DNA of 64,000 bases from contig NC_135240.1 in the NCBI RefSeq assembly GCF_947623445.1, forward strand, positions 28,396,001 to 28,460,000. Direction: 5' to 3'. Positions 1 to 11,335 of this stretch are shown piece after piece. This DNA comes from Clavelina lepadiformis (Eukaryota > Chordata > Ascidiacea > Aplousobranchia > Clavelinidae). Numbering within the stretch: the stretch's first letter is position 1; each line of letters starts with the position of its first letter. The translations under genes and the position numbers were made by a program. The notes beneath the pieces were generated by a model that saw only the letters and a list, made by a program, of their open reading frames with translations, had not been told where the DNA came from and did not search any database.

Positions 1-2859
1 ATCTCTTGTGGAGGATACCTTATCACTTGGAGGCATCATTTTATCCTCCTCATTATTCGACACTTCATCATTTTCTGAAACTTTAAAAAATTGTCAATAA
101 ATATAATCCATGATATAGTGGTTCCAAACCAGTGGTTCTTAGCCGATGTGAAATCTTGCAAGATCAAATGGAAAGTACTTAACCTACATATCTTTTGTAT
201 GCAAAAATCACACTCACGAAAGAAGTTTTGTTGTAAATGAACATATATTATTACGCTACAGCTTACTGTTTAATACACATTTTGCAGTGTAGCCACTACA
301 CAATCGCCTCATACACACACAGAGGTGCGACCAACTTACATTTCTATTAATATAAAAAAGATTCAAGTATTATGTATTACTAAAATGCGTAGACTTTGTG
401 TTTGTGCATGGTTCGTATCAGAAATATAATGAATTGATTGCAACAAATTCATTAAATTGAATTGTTTGGTTGTTTACATTCAAGTATGTTTAAAAGTTAT
501 TGAAGTCCTAGCCAAAAAACTAATCCAAGGGGGAGAAATTTGGGTTTGGTATTTGGCGTAAATGGGAAAACAGATGAAAAAATTTAGGAACTGCTGGTCG
601 AAGCACTGCTAGAATGTGCCATATATTGCCTATACTGGGTTGATATTAATTATATGGAAATCAGCAGATACCATGAAGAGATTCCATGCTGTTGGTACTA
701 GATTGGGCAGTTTGAGTCGTTTCTTTCAATTGCGGATAATCAGTTGGTCGTAATGGAAAGATGTATTCCCAAGTGTCCTGCAAATATAGATGAGCTCGGT
801 GAAGAACTGCAGACTTGGTCATGCAGCATTAAGTTGTCATTGTAAGGGAACTTCTGTCATCAAGAAACATTTGCTGACTCGATATTTTGCGCTTACACAA
901 CACATTTCGTCAGAGCATTCTTGCTAGAATGCCAGGCTGGTATATTCCTTTATGACTTAACAATAATCTGCATTGACCTTCATCACAATGAGTTGATTGT
1001 TGATGCAGAAACACAGAAGATTGCAAGACAGGGGCGCCTTGCACTATATCACACAGTGACGAGTGTAACATATTTCAGCCAATGGGATAGCAGGAAACAT
1101 AGGAAATGTAAAATGACAAACAGATATACAGGAAATGATACGAAAATTCACACAAAGCACACGATAAACAGCTTTCCATCCTTCACACGATGCTTGAGTG
1201 CAAGAGACACAAAACCTACCGTGCCACCCATGTATTGTGGAAGTTGGTCCTGGGAAATGTATTCCTTCAATTCTTTGAATTTACAGAAAACTGTTCTTCG
1301 CCGTTGCTCTTCAGTCATCCACTGCTTCACGACTTTCCAAATTGCTACAAAATAGCAACATGGTTGATCATTCACATGACCTCATCACGTGAACAACATC
1401 ATGATGAAGTTGAACGTGAAGGAAATTTAAGCAAACTAAGTTCTCTAATCACCGTTCATGATCCAAGGCATCTCCAGGATGATGATTCTTTCTGAAATAA
1501 ACAAACAAGCGTCGTTGACACAACTCGCCATTTCACATGCACAGATGAGAACTTGTCAAATAAGGAAAACAATTTAATGTTGTTAAAATCCATCAGAATC
1601 ATCACAGAAGGTATATTATACAACATAACCTGGAGGAAATGGCCCAATGACAGAACAGCAACCTAATTACATCTTTCAGCAGAAAGCCGCAACAATGTGA
1701 ACATTTTATGACATAATAAAACCATAATTCAAGGCAAAAACAAAGTTTCTATGATTATTTGAGCATAAACGGCCCAAGTTACACAAACACAAGCGGTTTC
1801 AACGTAAGATTGTGTCAATGACAGTAGTGGCATTGTGATGTCAACCTACCAAGCATATCGGGGAAGTAGGTGGTGAAGCATTCCAACAGGAACTTGATCC
1901 CACCAAGATCAACATTTGCCATCGATGCTTTGCTCACATCAAGTATGAACGTGACATGTTTTCCTGTCTCGAGTCGCTGCAATCTCTCCATCCATAGACA
2001 CATAATTGCCTGAACCTGGGTTTTTATCTCTTTGGTTTGCAGTCGGCTTATGAAGTAGACTGAAGCAAATACAAATCACAATGGGTGTGAGTTAAAAGAG
2101 AAATACAACTTTTATTTCATGAATTAAAATCAAGACTGACTCACCTACTCGAGTGTCGTCCAATGCCCTGCCATGAACAAACATGATGCCACGTTTCATC
2201 AAAGGTTCTCCGATGTCTTCTGCTCTTAAGTCTGTCAACAACCAGGGCAATAATATTCTCATGACAAAATTCATAGCAAGCACTTAGCATTCTGTATAAC
2301 AGCGCTATATAATGCACAGGCAGACGATGACAGACACATGCAAACTTTTTAGACAAAAAGAAAAGGTTCCTGAGAGCCAGAAAGCATAATTAAGGTAAAT
2401 GTATGCTCATTCACACAATGCACTTAACACTACCATTAACTCGACGCTCCTTTCTCCACGTCAGAACTTGAGCAGCAAGTTTTGTTGCTTCTTCGATGTT
2501 TCCTTTCTTCCAATGGACAAAACACAGAACGTATTTGTCGTCTTCTCGCAACCTCTGCACGTCTCTTTCATCCACATTTGCCTGCAGGTCTGGGTCTAAA
2601 TAATCCAACGCATATGGTCAGATGTACACATTGTTGTATAATAACCTCGTTCCATATTGGACAAGAGAATATTTACTGATTTATCATCTATTTCTTTTAT
2701 GTTATTTGCAGCTTTTATCACTACAATGTACATTTCCGACACAAAACCTCATATTCCATTCGTATTTAATTGTACTCAGAGTGCATCTAAGCATCTACCT
2801 GTGGACAAGCCTTCAAATCTTTCCCGGAATTCTTCAATTTGTCCTGCTTCCAATGCCAT
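1..2859 (-). CDS. MOSPD2: MOSPD2 (motile sperm domain-containing protein 2), 5' part, runs off left edge
   Basis: MOSPD2 is an ER-membrane tether with an N-terminal CRAL-TRIO lipid-binding domain, an MSP domain that binds FFAT motifs, and a C-terminal anchor. Seen here are eight exons: 2859-2799, 2595-2434, 2231-2145, 2059-1850, 1491-1453, 1344-1220, 777-672 and 74-1. All junctions are GT-AG and phases agree, giving 288 codons to the edge. The start ATG at 2859 opens MALEAGQIEEF. The N-terminal helices include RDVQRLREDDKY and WRKERRVN; the CRAL-TRIO core includes HVTFILDVSKA, ILEMPWIMNAIWK and QYMGGT, closely like the vertebrate protein. The last exon is acidic (SNNEEDKMM), as in the linker before the MSP domain, which lies outside the window. 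Very sure of family; the 777-672 exon is the least conserved. Confidence 0.9.
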
Positions 2860-4562
2860 GATGTTATTCTACACTATTTTGAAGTTATGCAAACAAAGTC
2901 CAGCAAAGCTTGGAAAGCCGAGGTACGAACTGTATGACAAGATCCGTCAGAATATTAAATGCCAATAAACCTAAAAGTATATCAAGGCCTACATTCTATA
3001 CCTACACAACATCAGCACATAATATGATGCAGAAAAAATAACCTTTTCGAATATTTTTGCTGAGCGAAGATGTCTAATGGCCGACTTGTACGACTTCAGC
3101 TCTTTTCACCAACAGCGATTCTGTCTCTTATATCAGGATCGAATATTGACGAATCATTGTGTCATAATTTCTGACATATTAATTGATAACTCGTTCCAAT
3201 TCAAGCCTTCAAGTCGGAGTGCAAAAGTAAAAGAGACCTGACAATTAAAGTCTACGCTGTGAATCACTGTTTTCAATCAATCAATCATTTTACTTCTCTT
3301 TAAAAGCGCGATGGGGACGAAAACTCCTGCCCTTTGTTACTAACACATGTCAATGAACAGGAAAAGTGACAAAGCCAAAAAGGCTTAAAACATGCTCAAA
3401 AATAATTGAGGTAATAATTGCTGGTAACAACTAGCACGACCACTAAACCCATAATTAAATCCATAAAACATAAGTTGAAAAAGCGAAAATTAAGCAAACG
3501 AGCAGGTGGTGTGTTCAAGCAATAGGTGAATGAAAATTGCTTCAATGCTGTACATCAGTGGATGCAAGGAAATTTTTATGCACCCTGGCTCGCAAAAAAA
3601 TATTATCCACAAACGATGGCTCGTTGAAGGCAACATAAACCTGACTAGTTACGAGCGACTTAGAGATCTGGAAAGCGTTGTACAATCAACGCACAATTCG
3701 CGAATATAATTACCTATACTTCCCCCACACAGCTCCTGGAAATTTTGCTTTCAGTGCGTCCAATAAATATAATGCCACACTATGCGCCGTGTCAAACTAA
3801 TAGGTATATACTTATAAAGAATATAGGATGAATGGGGAATTAAGAGCAGAAAATTGTTGCAAAGGCCAACTTTATGCGCCAAACAAATCGGGCGCAGTAT
3901 GATTTACGAACTTTCCAATTAAATGCTTCTAAAGGCTGGTCAAGTCGCGCATATGCCAACGTTGTCTATCTAGTCTTCACTCTATTTGTAATCGCACTTT
4001 CATCTAAGCACTTGCTAAAATTTTCTTGTGACATCACCAATTGCAGCCAGAGGCTTTTGAGTACTACCGTGCACTTAGTGACGTTACGTGGTTGGTAATA
4101 TTTGATGTTACGAACCTCGTATGTGCAGGTGCCACATTTTTAGTTACGGAACAGCTCATTGTTTGTTTACTTTAAATCAAGTGTGTTCAAAACGTGAACA
4201 TGAATTGCAAGATCTCAAAATAAAATTCAAGCTTTTCGAAAAACAGTTCGTGAATCGTGACGGAAACGTCACAAAAATTCTTCCCACTTTTCTTTATTTA
4301 GGGTATTTCCCTTATTAAACCAAACTATAACACATGAAGAGAGCGGTCAACTGTGTAACTGTGTTATGCAATAAGCGTTGCCCACTAAAATTATTTTCTT
4401 TTTTGCGGCGATAAATGCCGTAGTTTAAGCCTCAAGTAATGGTAAGCTAGACTAAATTTGCAATTTGAACAGCAATTCAGTCCTTAAGATAATCTTTCCT
4501 GAATATTTTAGCTTTTAACGCAATACTGTTTCTCAAAACTGTGAGATTAGATTGGTTGTACA
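2860..4562. other. Intergenic, divergent promoters of MOSPD2 and DCAF10
   Basis: No coding exon is supported. The stretch lies between two divergent genes, so it should hold both promoters, but no clear TATA box was found. It contains a dispersed repeat at 3279-3562 and, near 4028-4100, a short copy of a second repeat family that recurs near 18795-18870 and 33987-34060. These copies share the block CAATTGCAGCC or close variants and an outer pair of GACGTCAC-like motifs. Confidence 0.6.
3279..3562 (+). repeat. Dispersed repeat family R1, copy a
   Basis: This copy aligns by eye with 19994-20283 over almost its whole length, with only scattered changes. The core shared with all copies is GTGACAAAGCC, then GGCTTAAAAC, then TAGCACGACCAC followed by AAACCC. 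It has no open frame of its own and sits in the spacer upstream of DCAF10. Confidence 0.75.
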
Positions 4563-7500
4563 ATGTCGGTTTATTCTTGGTTAAACCAAAGGAATTTAGG
4601 CTTGTGTACGTATAAGGCAGACATCCACAATGGTTTGAAGCCTTTTATACTTTCGGATCTTCTACGCAAACAACTCTGTCTGTGGAAGTTACTTTATCGA
4701 AAGCATGACGATGCAACATACGATTCTTATGTGGGCCATGGCGGAATTTTTGGACTCAAATATTCTCCTGATGGGTTAGTTCGCTTTTTTAACTAAAATT
4801 GGTTGCATACTTGGGCAAATTTACAATATAACTAAAATATTTTTAATTGGTAATTACATACATATACAGTCTGCTTGGTATTGGTTTGGCAGACTGCAGA
4901 GTAAGGCGGAAACACACCCAAGATTTTTTGATCGAAACAGTATTGCGCACTGATAGAGAAAAGCGATTTCTCTAAAAGAATCAGACTACTGTTTTCCTCT
5001 ATTTTCTATGAAATAAGCCCCAACCTTGCATGACACAAATGTCGGACGTACTTCGGCCACGAGCCGTGGTACACACCGGCTACTTTCTTACACACCGGAA
5101 TTTTGTTTCTACAACCTTGAAATCTTGACGAAAACTTTCATACTCAATAGCCTGATTGGTCCCGGTGCTCTGCACTCGCAACAGTGTTACCCAAGCAATG
5201 TGACCAGTTGCAATGTCATTGGGCAAGTCATGAACGATACTTGCCCCTGATCAGTAATTTTGGTGAATAGTTCCAAATTTCAGCAATATCATATACAAAT
5301 TCAAAAAATAAAAAACTTTGTTTATCAGACAATAAACAGATAATTATAATGAGAAATCATTGCCGAGAAGTCGTTCAAAGACGTTCCTCAATCCGAGAAT
5401 AAACATAACGATATCTCAATGTTGGTGCAAAAAGTAAAATTTCATGTCTGTAGACGGATGGTTGTTGCTGCCTGTGAGAAGAATGCAGTTGTGGTGATTG
5501 ATCCGCTAACCAGTAAAACAGTCCTGACACGTGAGAGGGTCCATACAAAGAGATGCAACACTGTCACCTTCATCGATGACCGATTATTCGCAACCTGCTC
5601 TGATGACAGCAACATCTGCATCTGGGACATCAGGAGTATGAAAGAGGTATAGAAAGGTGAAAAGTTGCAGTCGAGTCAATGGTTCTTAAATTGTTTATCT
5701 TGTTGATTCGCAGGAGGTTCAGATGCTTAGAGGCCACCAAGGATGGGTGAAAAATATTGAATATCACAGACCAACAAAGAAACTGGTCTCATCCGGGTTC
5801 GACGATCAGATCATGGCTTGGGATATTAACAAGTATATTTACTTTTAAATATTGACAAGTACTCCGCTGCAAAAATGATTCAAACATGTCGTTCAGAGGT
5901 GGCCGTGATAATAAAGTTGAGTGCAAGGATAATTCAGGTGACTGCTTCATAAGGCCCAAGAACGGAACAAAAGTAAATATCACACTTATAATTCTCTCGT
6001 TTATTCGGGCAAACCTCCGCTTAACTAGCACAGTCATAACAACACTGAATTACCCACTATTCAGAGTGTGAAGGAAATGGTGTCTACATTCTGATATGCT
6101 CCAGTGAATTTAAATTTTAGCACGGATTTTCACCCAATTATAATAAACTTTGATGCCAGGTTTAAGAAGATATATCGTTATTGTATGGACAAATAGGAAT
6201 TTGTTTTATTGTCCATGCCCTTCCCCTATAAAAAATCTTTCTGGAGTAATAGTGCAGTACTGTGATTAAATAATGCCACAAGTAACTTGTGACATCACAA
6301 ATGCTTCTCACCTGAACCAGCTTTGAAAAAGCCGATATATGTTATGATTGTTTTGAAAATTTTAGCCTTTTACCGAATGGAGAATGTGACCCAGAGCTTC
6401 TTTTATATTGCCACCACTTAATGAGAATGAAGCTGTCTCCTGATGGGCAGAGCATGTACATAAGTGCCATACAAACGGCAGACCTCATCGCCATCCACAA
6501 TCTTAACGTCAGTTCCTGTTGTCTTCAACTTTATTTGAAGTATTTCTTCTGATGAATTTTACACCTTTTTCTACTTTTAACAATTGTGCGTTGTGTGGCA
6601 TGACGTCAATGTACGTTGTGTGGCATGACGTCAATGTACGTTGTGTGGCATGACGTCAATGTACGTTGTGTGGCAAGTCACGGTCAGTCATTAGCGTTAC
6701 CATTCCTTTAAAATTTTGCTCAATAACAAAATAATTCATGGTATAATGTGGAGATCATTTGAAATGGTTTTATCACCAAGTCATTTGCCGCCGTGTTTAA
6801 CAGCATTGTAAATTACAACTTGTAATGACTCGAGTCACGAGTTTTAAATGACTTGACTTGACTTGACTCGAGTCTCGGAAAGTAACTTGACACAAGTCAT
6901 TGAATCTTTGTTGTTAATTTATTGACCAACTGAATTACAGACATCTGATTTTGCTGCAAGCGACCAGTTAAAAGTACAGCCAATGACATGACTTCATTTC
7001 ACTTGCATAATATTTTAACTTGACTTGATCCAATTAGTAATTTGATTCGACTTGACTTAAGTCAACTTCCCAAATGACTTGACATGACTCGAGTCTTAAA
7101 AATATGACTTGGATACAGCGTTGGAGCGATTAAAGACATCTCATTCTTCTGCAGCTCGATAAATTGTCCGATGATGTGGAGAAAATTGAGTGGGATGAAG
7201 GCATCAGCGACGTTCTTCAGCTCAAGAGCCACCAGTTAGCAGTGGACAGGGATAATTGTTTTGACGAGCAAAGCCAACCCATATCCAGGTGACTAATTAC
7301 TTATCACCATAAATTCCCGTCAACCATGGTCGGATGGTCTTCTAGCTTTCCCAGCATTTTATGTAACTTGAGTGGAATGTGCAAATTATTATAATTATAA
7401 CTCCAATCCCATCAGCTGTTATCTGGTGTGTTTACAGACAGAACCAGGTTGAATTGTATTACGGTTATGCGGGTAATGAACGAAATCTGAACACTGTCGT

Positions 7501-8159
7501 ATTTTGCCAATCAATTGACGTTCACCCCGACAACATGGCGGTTGTCATGAGATACGACTGGCTGCCATATAGAGATTTTAAGGTACAGCTTCAAGCGCTC
7601 TTGAAATTCTTCGTACTAGAAATATCACATTACACAGATGGTTTATGTTTTGCCACTTTATCATCATTTGGTGTCTTTTCAGTTTGTTTCTCTCCACAAC
7701 ACGTGGTCATTTTATGATGGACCAAATTGTGGAAATAATTTGTGGGTGTCACACGGGAAGGACAATTGCTTGCCGTTGCCACGGGGACAAACAACCAACT
7801 TCACACCAATCATCGGCATAGAAAGTGCTGAATATATCCATGAAGTAACGTTCTCTCAATGCGGTCGCTTGATTGCGGCGCCGGCCGGTTATGGAGTTGG
7901 CGTCTTCACTTACAATGAGCGCTTGGACGATTATCAAACCCACATCACATCAAGACTCGCTGGAACCCACCAGTGGCCAGAAGGTGGCGACAGAGTGATG
8001 CCATCTCATGCTGACGTTGAAGCCAAGCAACTTTTTGAACTTGTTTATTGCTGCGGTCACAAAAGCGTCGTTCTGTCTGCCGCGTTCTCCCCAAACCACA
8101 TGCAGATCGCGACGGGCTCAAAGCACGGACAGATTATATTGTTTGAACCGGTTTTATGA
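4563..8159 (+). CDS. DCAF10: DCAF10 (DDB1- and CUL4-associated factor 10, WD40)
   Basis: DCAF10 (WDR32) is a WD40 substrate receptor of the CUL4-DDB1 E3 ubiquitin ligase. Seven exons: 4563-4774, 5454-5646, 5714-5832, 6366-6507, 7155-7288, 7438-7582 and 7683-8159, totalling 474 codons with consistent phases. The N-terminus has the family block YVGHGGIFGLKYSPDG, then WD repeats with RLFATCSDDSNICIWDIRS, RGHQGWVKNIEY and SSGFDDQIMAWDIN, and LMRMKLSPDG. The variable middle is followed by the C-terminal repeats (EVTFSQCGRLIAAPAGYGV; AAFSPNHMQIATGSKHGQI). Introns 1 and 4 (about 680 and 650 bp) hold the mobile-element remnants listed separately. The TGA stop is part of a TGACGTCA palindrome. TRMT44 follows on the same strand after about 370-400 bp. 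Family call is firm. Confidence 0.93.
4891..5152. mobile_element. MITE-like element in DCAF10 intron 1, degraded copy of family M1
   Basis: The left end AGACTGCAGAGTA matches the left end of the element at 16758-17087, and the right ~100 bp shares ACACACCGGCTACTTTCTTA / CACACCGGAATTTT with it. The right terminal inverted repeat is eroded here. It carries no coding potential and is a non-autonomous DNA transposon by inference from paired ends and dispersed copies. A target duplication could not be identified. Confidence 0.6.
6590..6675. repeat. 25 bp tandem repeat, 3.4 copies, each with a perfect CRE palindrome
   Basis: Three identical 25 bp units (6590-6614, 6615-6639, 6640-6664) plus the first 11 bp of a fourth lie in DCAF10 intron 4. 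Each full unit holds TGACGTCA, the full CREB/ATF site, at 6601, 6626 and 6651. The identity of the units points to recent expansion. Whether the sites are bound is unknown. Confidence 0.9.
6800..7124. mobile_element. GACTTGACT-rich MITE-like element in DCAF10 intron 4, family M2
   Basis: The block is saturated with GACTTGACT and GACTCGAGTC words and has imperfect inverted ends (CAGCATTGTA on the left, TACAGCGTTGG on the right). A shorter relative with ends GTGTTGTAATGA and GTTACAACCTT lies in nodal intron 2 at 61478-61598. No coding sequence. The transposon nature is inferred from the paired ends and the two intronic copies. Confidence 0.55.
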
Positions 8160-8523
8160 CGTCAAGAATGAGGATTTGCAGCAGAAGATCGTGCAAGTTT
8201 TAGACTGAAAAGGATCAATGCACAAGCTATTCGCATTCTTTGTTTGTGTTTTTTCTATAAACCTCAACAACATTTGTGTGGTGTTTGGTTTTGTGAGATT
8301 AATATTTAATGAAACAGTTCCCTTTCAACCTCCTACTTTGTTTCAAAGTAAACATCAGAATTTTTCAATGAAATCTCCCAGTTTTGTGAATACGTATTTT
8401 GTTTAATTTTCTGTTCATGTTAAATTGTCAGAAATTAACTGTTTTACATTTTTATAATTTAGAACTTTAAAATTATTTATGTATTTACCCCCTTTTTACT
8501 TAAATTTATTTCAAATGAAATGT

Positions 8524-8533
8524 TTTGTTTTAG
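8524..8533 (+). promoter_or_regulatory. Candidate trans-splice (or 5' UTR) acceptor before TRMT44
   Basis: TTTGTTTTAG directly precedes the TRMT44 leader, 24 bp before the chosen start ATG. No AATAAA or ATTAAA poly(A) signal was found between the DCAF10 stop and this site. Ascidians trans-splice a spliced leader onto many mRNAs and resolve operons this way, so this could be the acceptor of a downstream cistron. A cis acceptor of an unseen UTR intron is equally compatible. Confidence 0.35.
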
Positions 8534-8556
8534 ATGTCTGTGTAAGTGGTGTAGGA

Positions 8557-11015
8557 ATGTACTGGAACAAGCTTTCGTCGCTTCCCACTGCAGGTGAAGC
8601 TGCTCATTTCCAAAATGCGCTGCGTGTCTGGATCGATCGACCCAACGTGTGCAACAAGATGATCAGCTGCAGCAAGACGGAAGATATTGCCATGACAACC
8701 ATCGATGTAGAGGCTGGAAAAGGCCTGATGACGTCAGATTTAAAGGAGTTTGTCCAAAGTTTACCACAACTCACTCCACGTTGCTCGAAATGTGGAGCTT
8801 TAACGAGTTGTGTGAATTTTGTCCACTCTTCAGAGAAATCATATTTTGTTAGGAAACTTGTTCCAAGAAGGCCAGATTGTTATCTGAGCAACTATGAATT
8901 AGTGCTCTCTTCAAGGAATTCTTTTCTTTTCGTACCACTGCAGACAGAAACTTTTTATCCAGATCTTGTATATGATATCTATGTGGTGATTTATGGTGAT
9001 TGTGATGTGGACCATGTCAAGGATAATTCCAACGATGAAAGAAAACAATCGGGAAATTCAAATTTTTTATCAGCTTACAGTTTAGTCCTGGACAAGCAAA
9101 TTGTTGACTCCAACAAGACTGACAATGCGTCGCAAGGTGCTATGAAGAGAGCATGTTATGTGACATCACAATGGGTTTCCCAGAAACTGCTTCCCACTCT
9201 GTCAAAGTGGTGCGATGAAGAAAGCGCGAAGTTGGGTGAAAACAAGTCAACCTTTCCACCGTCGCTTTCCCTCATAGACAAAGAAAAATACACTTTGCTG
9301 TATAACTCACTCAAGTTCAAGTACGGCAGAGAGATATCCAAGGTATCATTCGAGGAAACATTCCATTGTCGTTCTTCGCTGTCGCATATTCTCTATGATG
9401 TAACAAACATGTGACTATGGGATTATTTTTCTTTGACACATTTCTGATTTAGATCTGGCCAGAGGTCACCGATCCACAAAAATATGTTTACGAAGATGTT
9501 GCCATCGCCGCCTACCTCCTCGTCCTCTGGGAGCAGGAGAGGGAGGGGAGCGGGAAGGAAGAAAAACAATCGTTCATCGACCTCGGTTGCGGGAATGGAC
9601 TGCTCGTTCATTTACTGACATCTGAAGGGGTCGGGATGAGTTCCACGACTCGATGACTTCAAGTTTTTTCTCGAAGAAGTAACAAATTATTTCATTGTTT
9701 GCAGCATCCTGGTAAAGGTGTTGACATTCGTCGTAGAAAAATCTGGAGCATCTATGGCAGCGAGACAGACTTAGAAGAAGCAACCGTCACACCAGATAAC
9801 ATAACATTGGTTAGCGGTTACGATTGGTTGCTTGGCAACCACTCCGATGAGTTAACGCCGTGGATACCAGTGATGGCAATGAGGTGCGCATTCATGTCCT
9901 GAAGTATATTGTTGCCAAATCAATTAGTTTCATTTAGCCAAGTCCTTAAAATTCAAACCAATCAATTTTTTGTTTAATAAAGGTCGAATTATGACACGAG
10001 ATACTGGGTCCTGCCTTGCTGCTTCTTTGATTTCTATGGCAAGTACGAACGAACGCAATCCACTGTCGGACAATACGAGGATTATTTGATGTTTGTGGCT
10101 TCAGTAGGAAAGAAATGCGGCTTTGACATTCGGGAAGACGTGATGAGAATCCCATCAACGAAGAGGGTGAGTTTACCATGGTCCACCTACAAGCAGGTTT
10201 CATTGTGATTTGCAGAACCTCGACCACCTTCCAACTCGTGTTGTGCTGCATAAAGTCTCTCAAACGTTTCAGGTTTGCATGGTGGGCATGGGCAGGTCGT
10301 ACCGGGAGCGTGAACACTCGGCGTGGATGGACAGGGTCAATGAGTTCACAACAGGGAGGCGCGATGACGAGTTTGCTGCCAGGCCCAGGGAGGAGCGAGT
10401 GAGGAACTGCACAAAGATCGATCGAGGGATTCAACACACGGTTGTCATGACGATATCGAACCACCTCCTGAAGACAAGTCGTGCCGGTGAAGGTCACTAC
10501 CAATATTTAATAGTACAATACTACTTCATATCAAGCACATGACCCTGTTGTTGTTATTTCATGGAAGCTTGCAGAACTTGGAACCGAGGTGGGGAGTTGA
10601 AACTCTCAGATGCGGTTGAGTTATTGAGCGATTCGTTGAGATCCAACCTCAAGAACGAGTGCGGTGGATTGCAAACTCTTCTTCGGAATTATAACCAGGT
10701 AGCTTTTGTGTAGGTGAGAAAGCGTTGATGTACTGCTTAGGTGGACGCTTCTATCAATCAAGCCGCTAGTTGTTGATGCAGCTTTGTTGAACAAGAATAT
10801 TTACTTTCTCTTGTGTTTAGGTTTTTGAAATATCTGCCGGTTCTGTGCAGCTGCGTGATTGGTCGGTGGAGGAACGCGCACCTCGCAAAAGAAAACGTTT
10901 GAATTCGATGAAATGCCTGAGAACGAAGCCGTGTTGGTTTGAAGCGAATCACCCAGACGGGTGTCCTCGTTCTGCGCAATCTTGCACATTTTTACATCAT
11001 AATGAAACGAAATAA
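8557..11015 (+). CDS. TRMT44: TRMT44 (tRNA Um44 2'-O-methyltransferase)
   Basis: The enzyme methylates the 2'-OH of U44 in tRNA-Ser using S-adenosylmethionine. Seven exons: 8557-9342, 9453-9629, 9705-9883, 9983-10166, 10273-10486, 10568-10698 and 10821-11015; 621 residues. N-terminal block ALRVWIDRPNVCNKM; then VWPEVTDP-like IWPEVTDPQKYVYEDVAIAA; SAM motif FIDLGCGNGLL; GVDIRRRKIW; GNHSDELTPWIPV; LPCCFFDFYGKY; IPSTKRVCMVG. The C-terminus keeps the CCCH zinc finger (C-x9-C-x6-C-x3-H, starting CWFEANHPDGC). The ATG at 8557 is chosen because the in-frame sequence upstream (from 8479) looks like pyrimidine-rich intron or UTR. The acceptor at 10567 is weak but required by phase. AATAAA follows at 11064. 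Convergent with the HEAT-repeat gene. Confidence 0.93.
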
Positions 11016-11063
11016 ATTCAGTTTTCTTTTCACGGAAACTACTCAAAAACACAGTGTTACGCA

Positions 11064-11069
11064 AATAAA
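11064..11069 (+). terminator. Poly(A) signal AATAAA of TRMT44
   Basis: A canonical AATAAA lies 49 bp after the TRMT44 stop codon. A second AATAAA overlaps the stop codon itself (11011-11016) and is probably too early to be used. Confidence 0.6.
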
Positions 11070-11335
11070 GCCTAAAAATATTTGGGCACAATTAATGGAA
11101 CACAAGGCAAGCGCGATACAAACGCACTGAAGGCAAATCAAGGCACGATTGTGCAAATTGAAGTTACGATATTTGCTAAGTTGACAGATAGAAGCGTGGA
11201 ATTAACAAAATAATTTCAAGGCGTGGTAGTGTTAGGTAAATTTAATCTTACGCAATTGTCTAATCTCAAATTTGGGTCAATGGTGAAGTCACACCGGGTC
11301 ATCTCGAAGCTAGGACAGAGTCACGTAAATCACCT

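Noticed and set aside
8479-8556. Upstream in-frame start of TRMT44 at 8479
   Set aside because: The extra residues come from T-rich sequence containing a splice-acceptor-like tract and are unlike the family N-terminus.
9946-10503. 185-residue minus-strand open frame
   Set aside because: Antisense of TRMT44 exons 4-5 and their intron.
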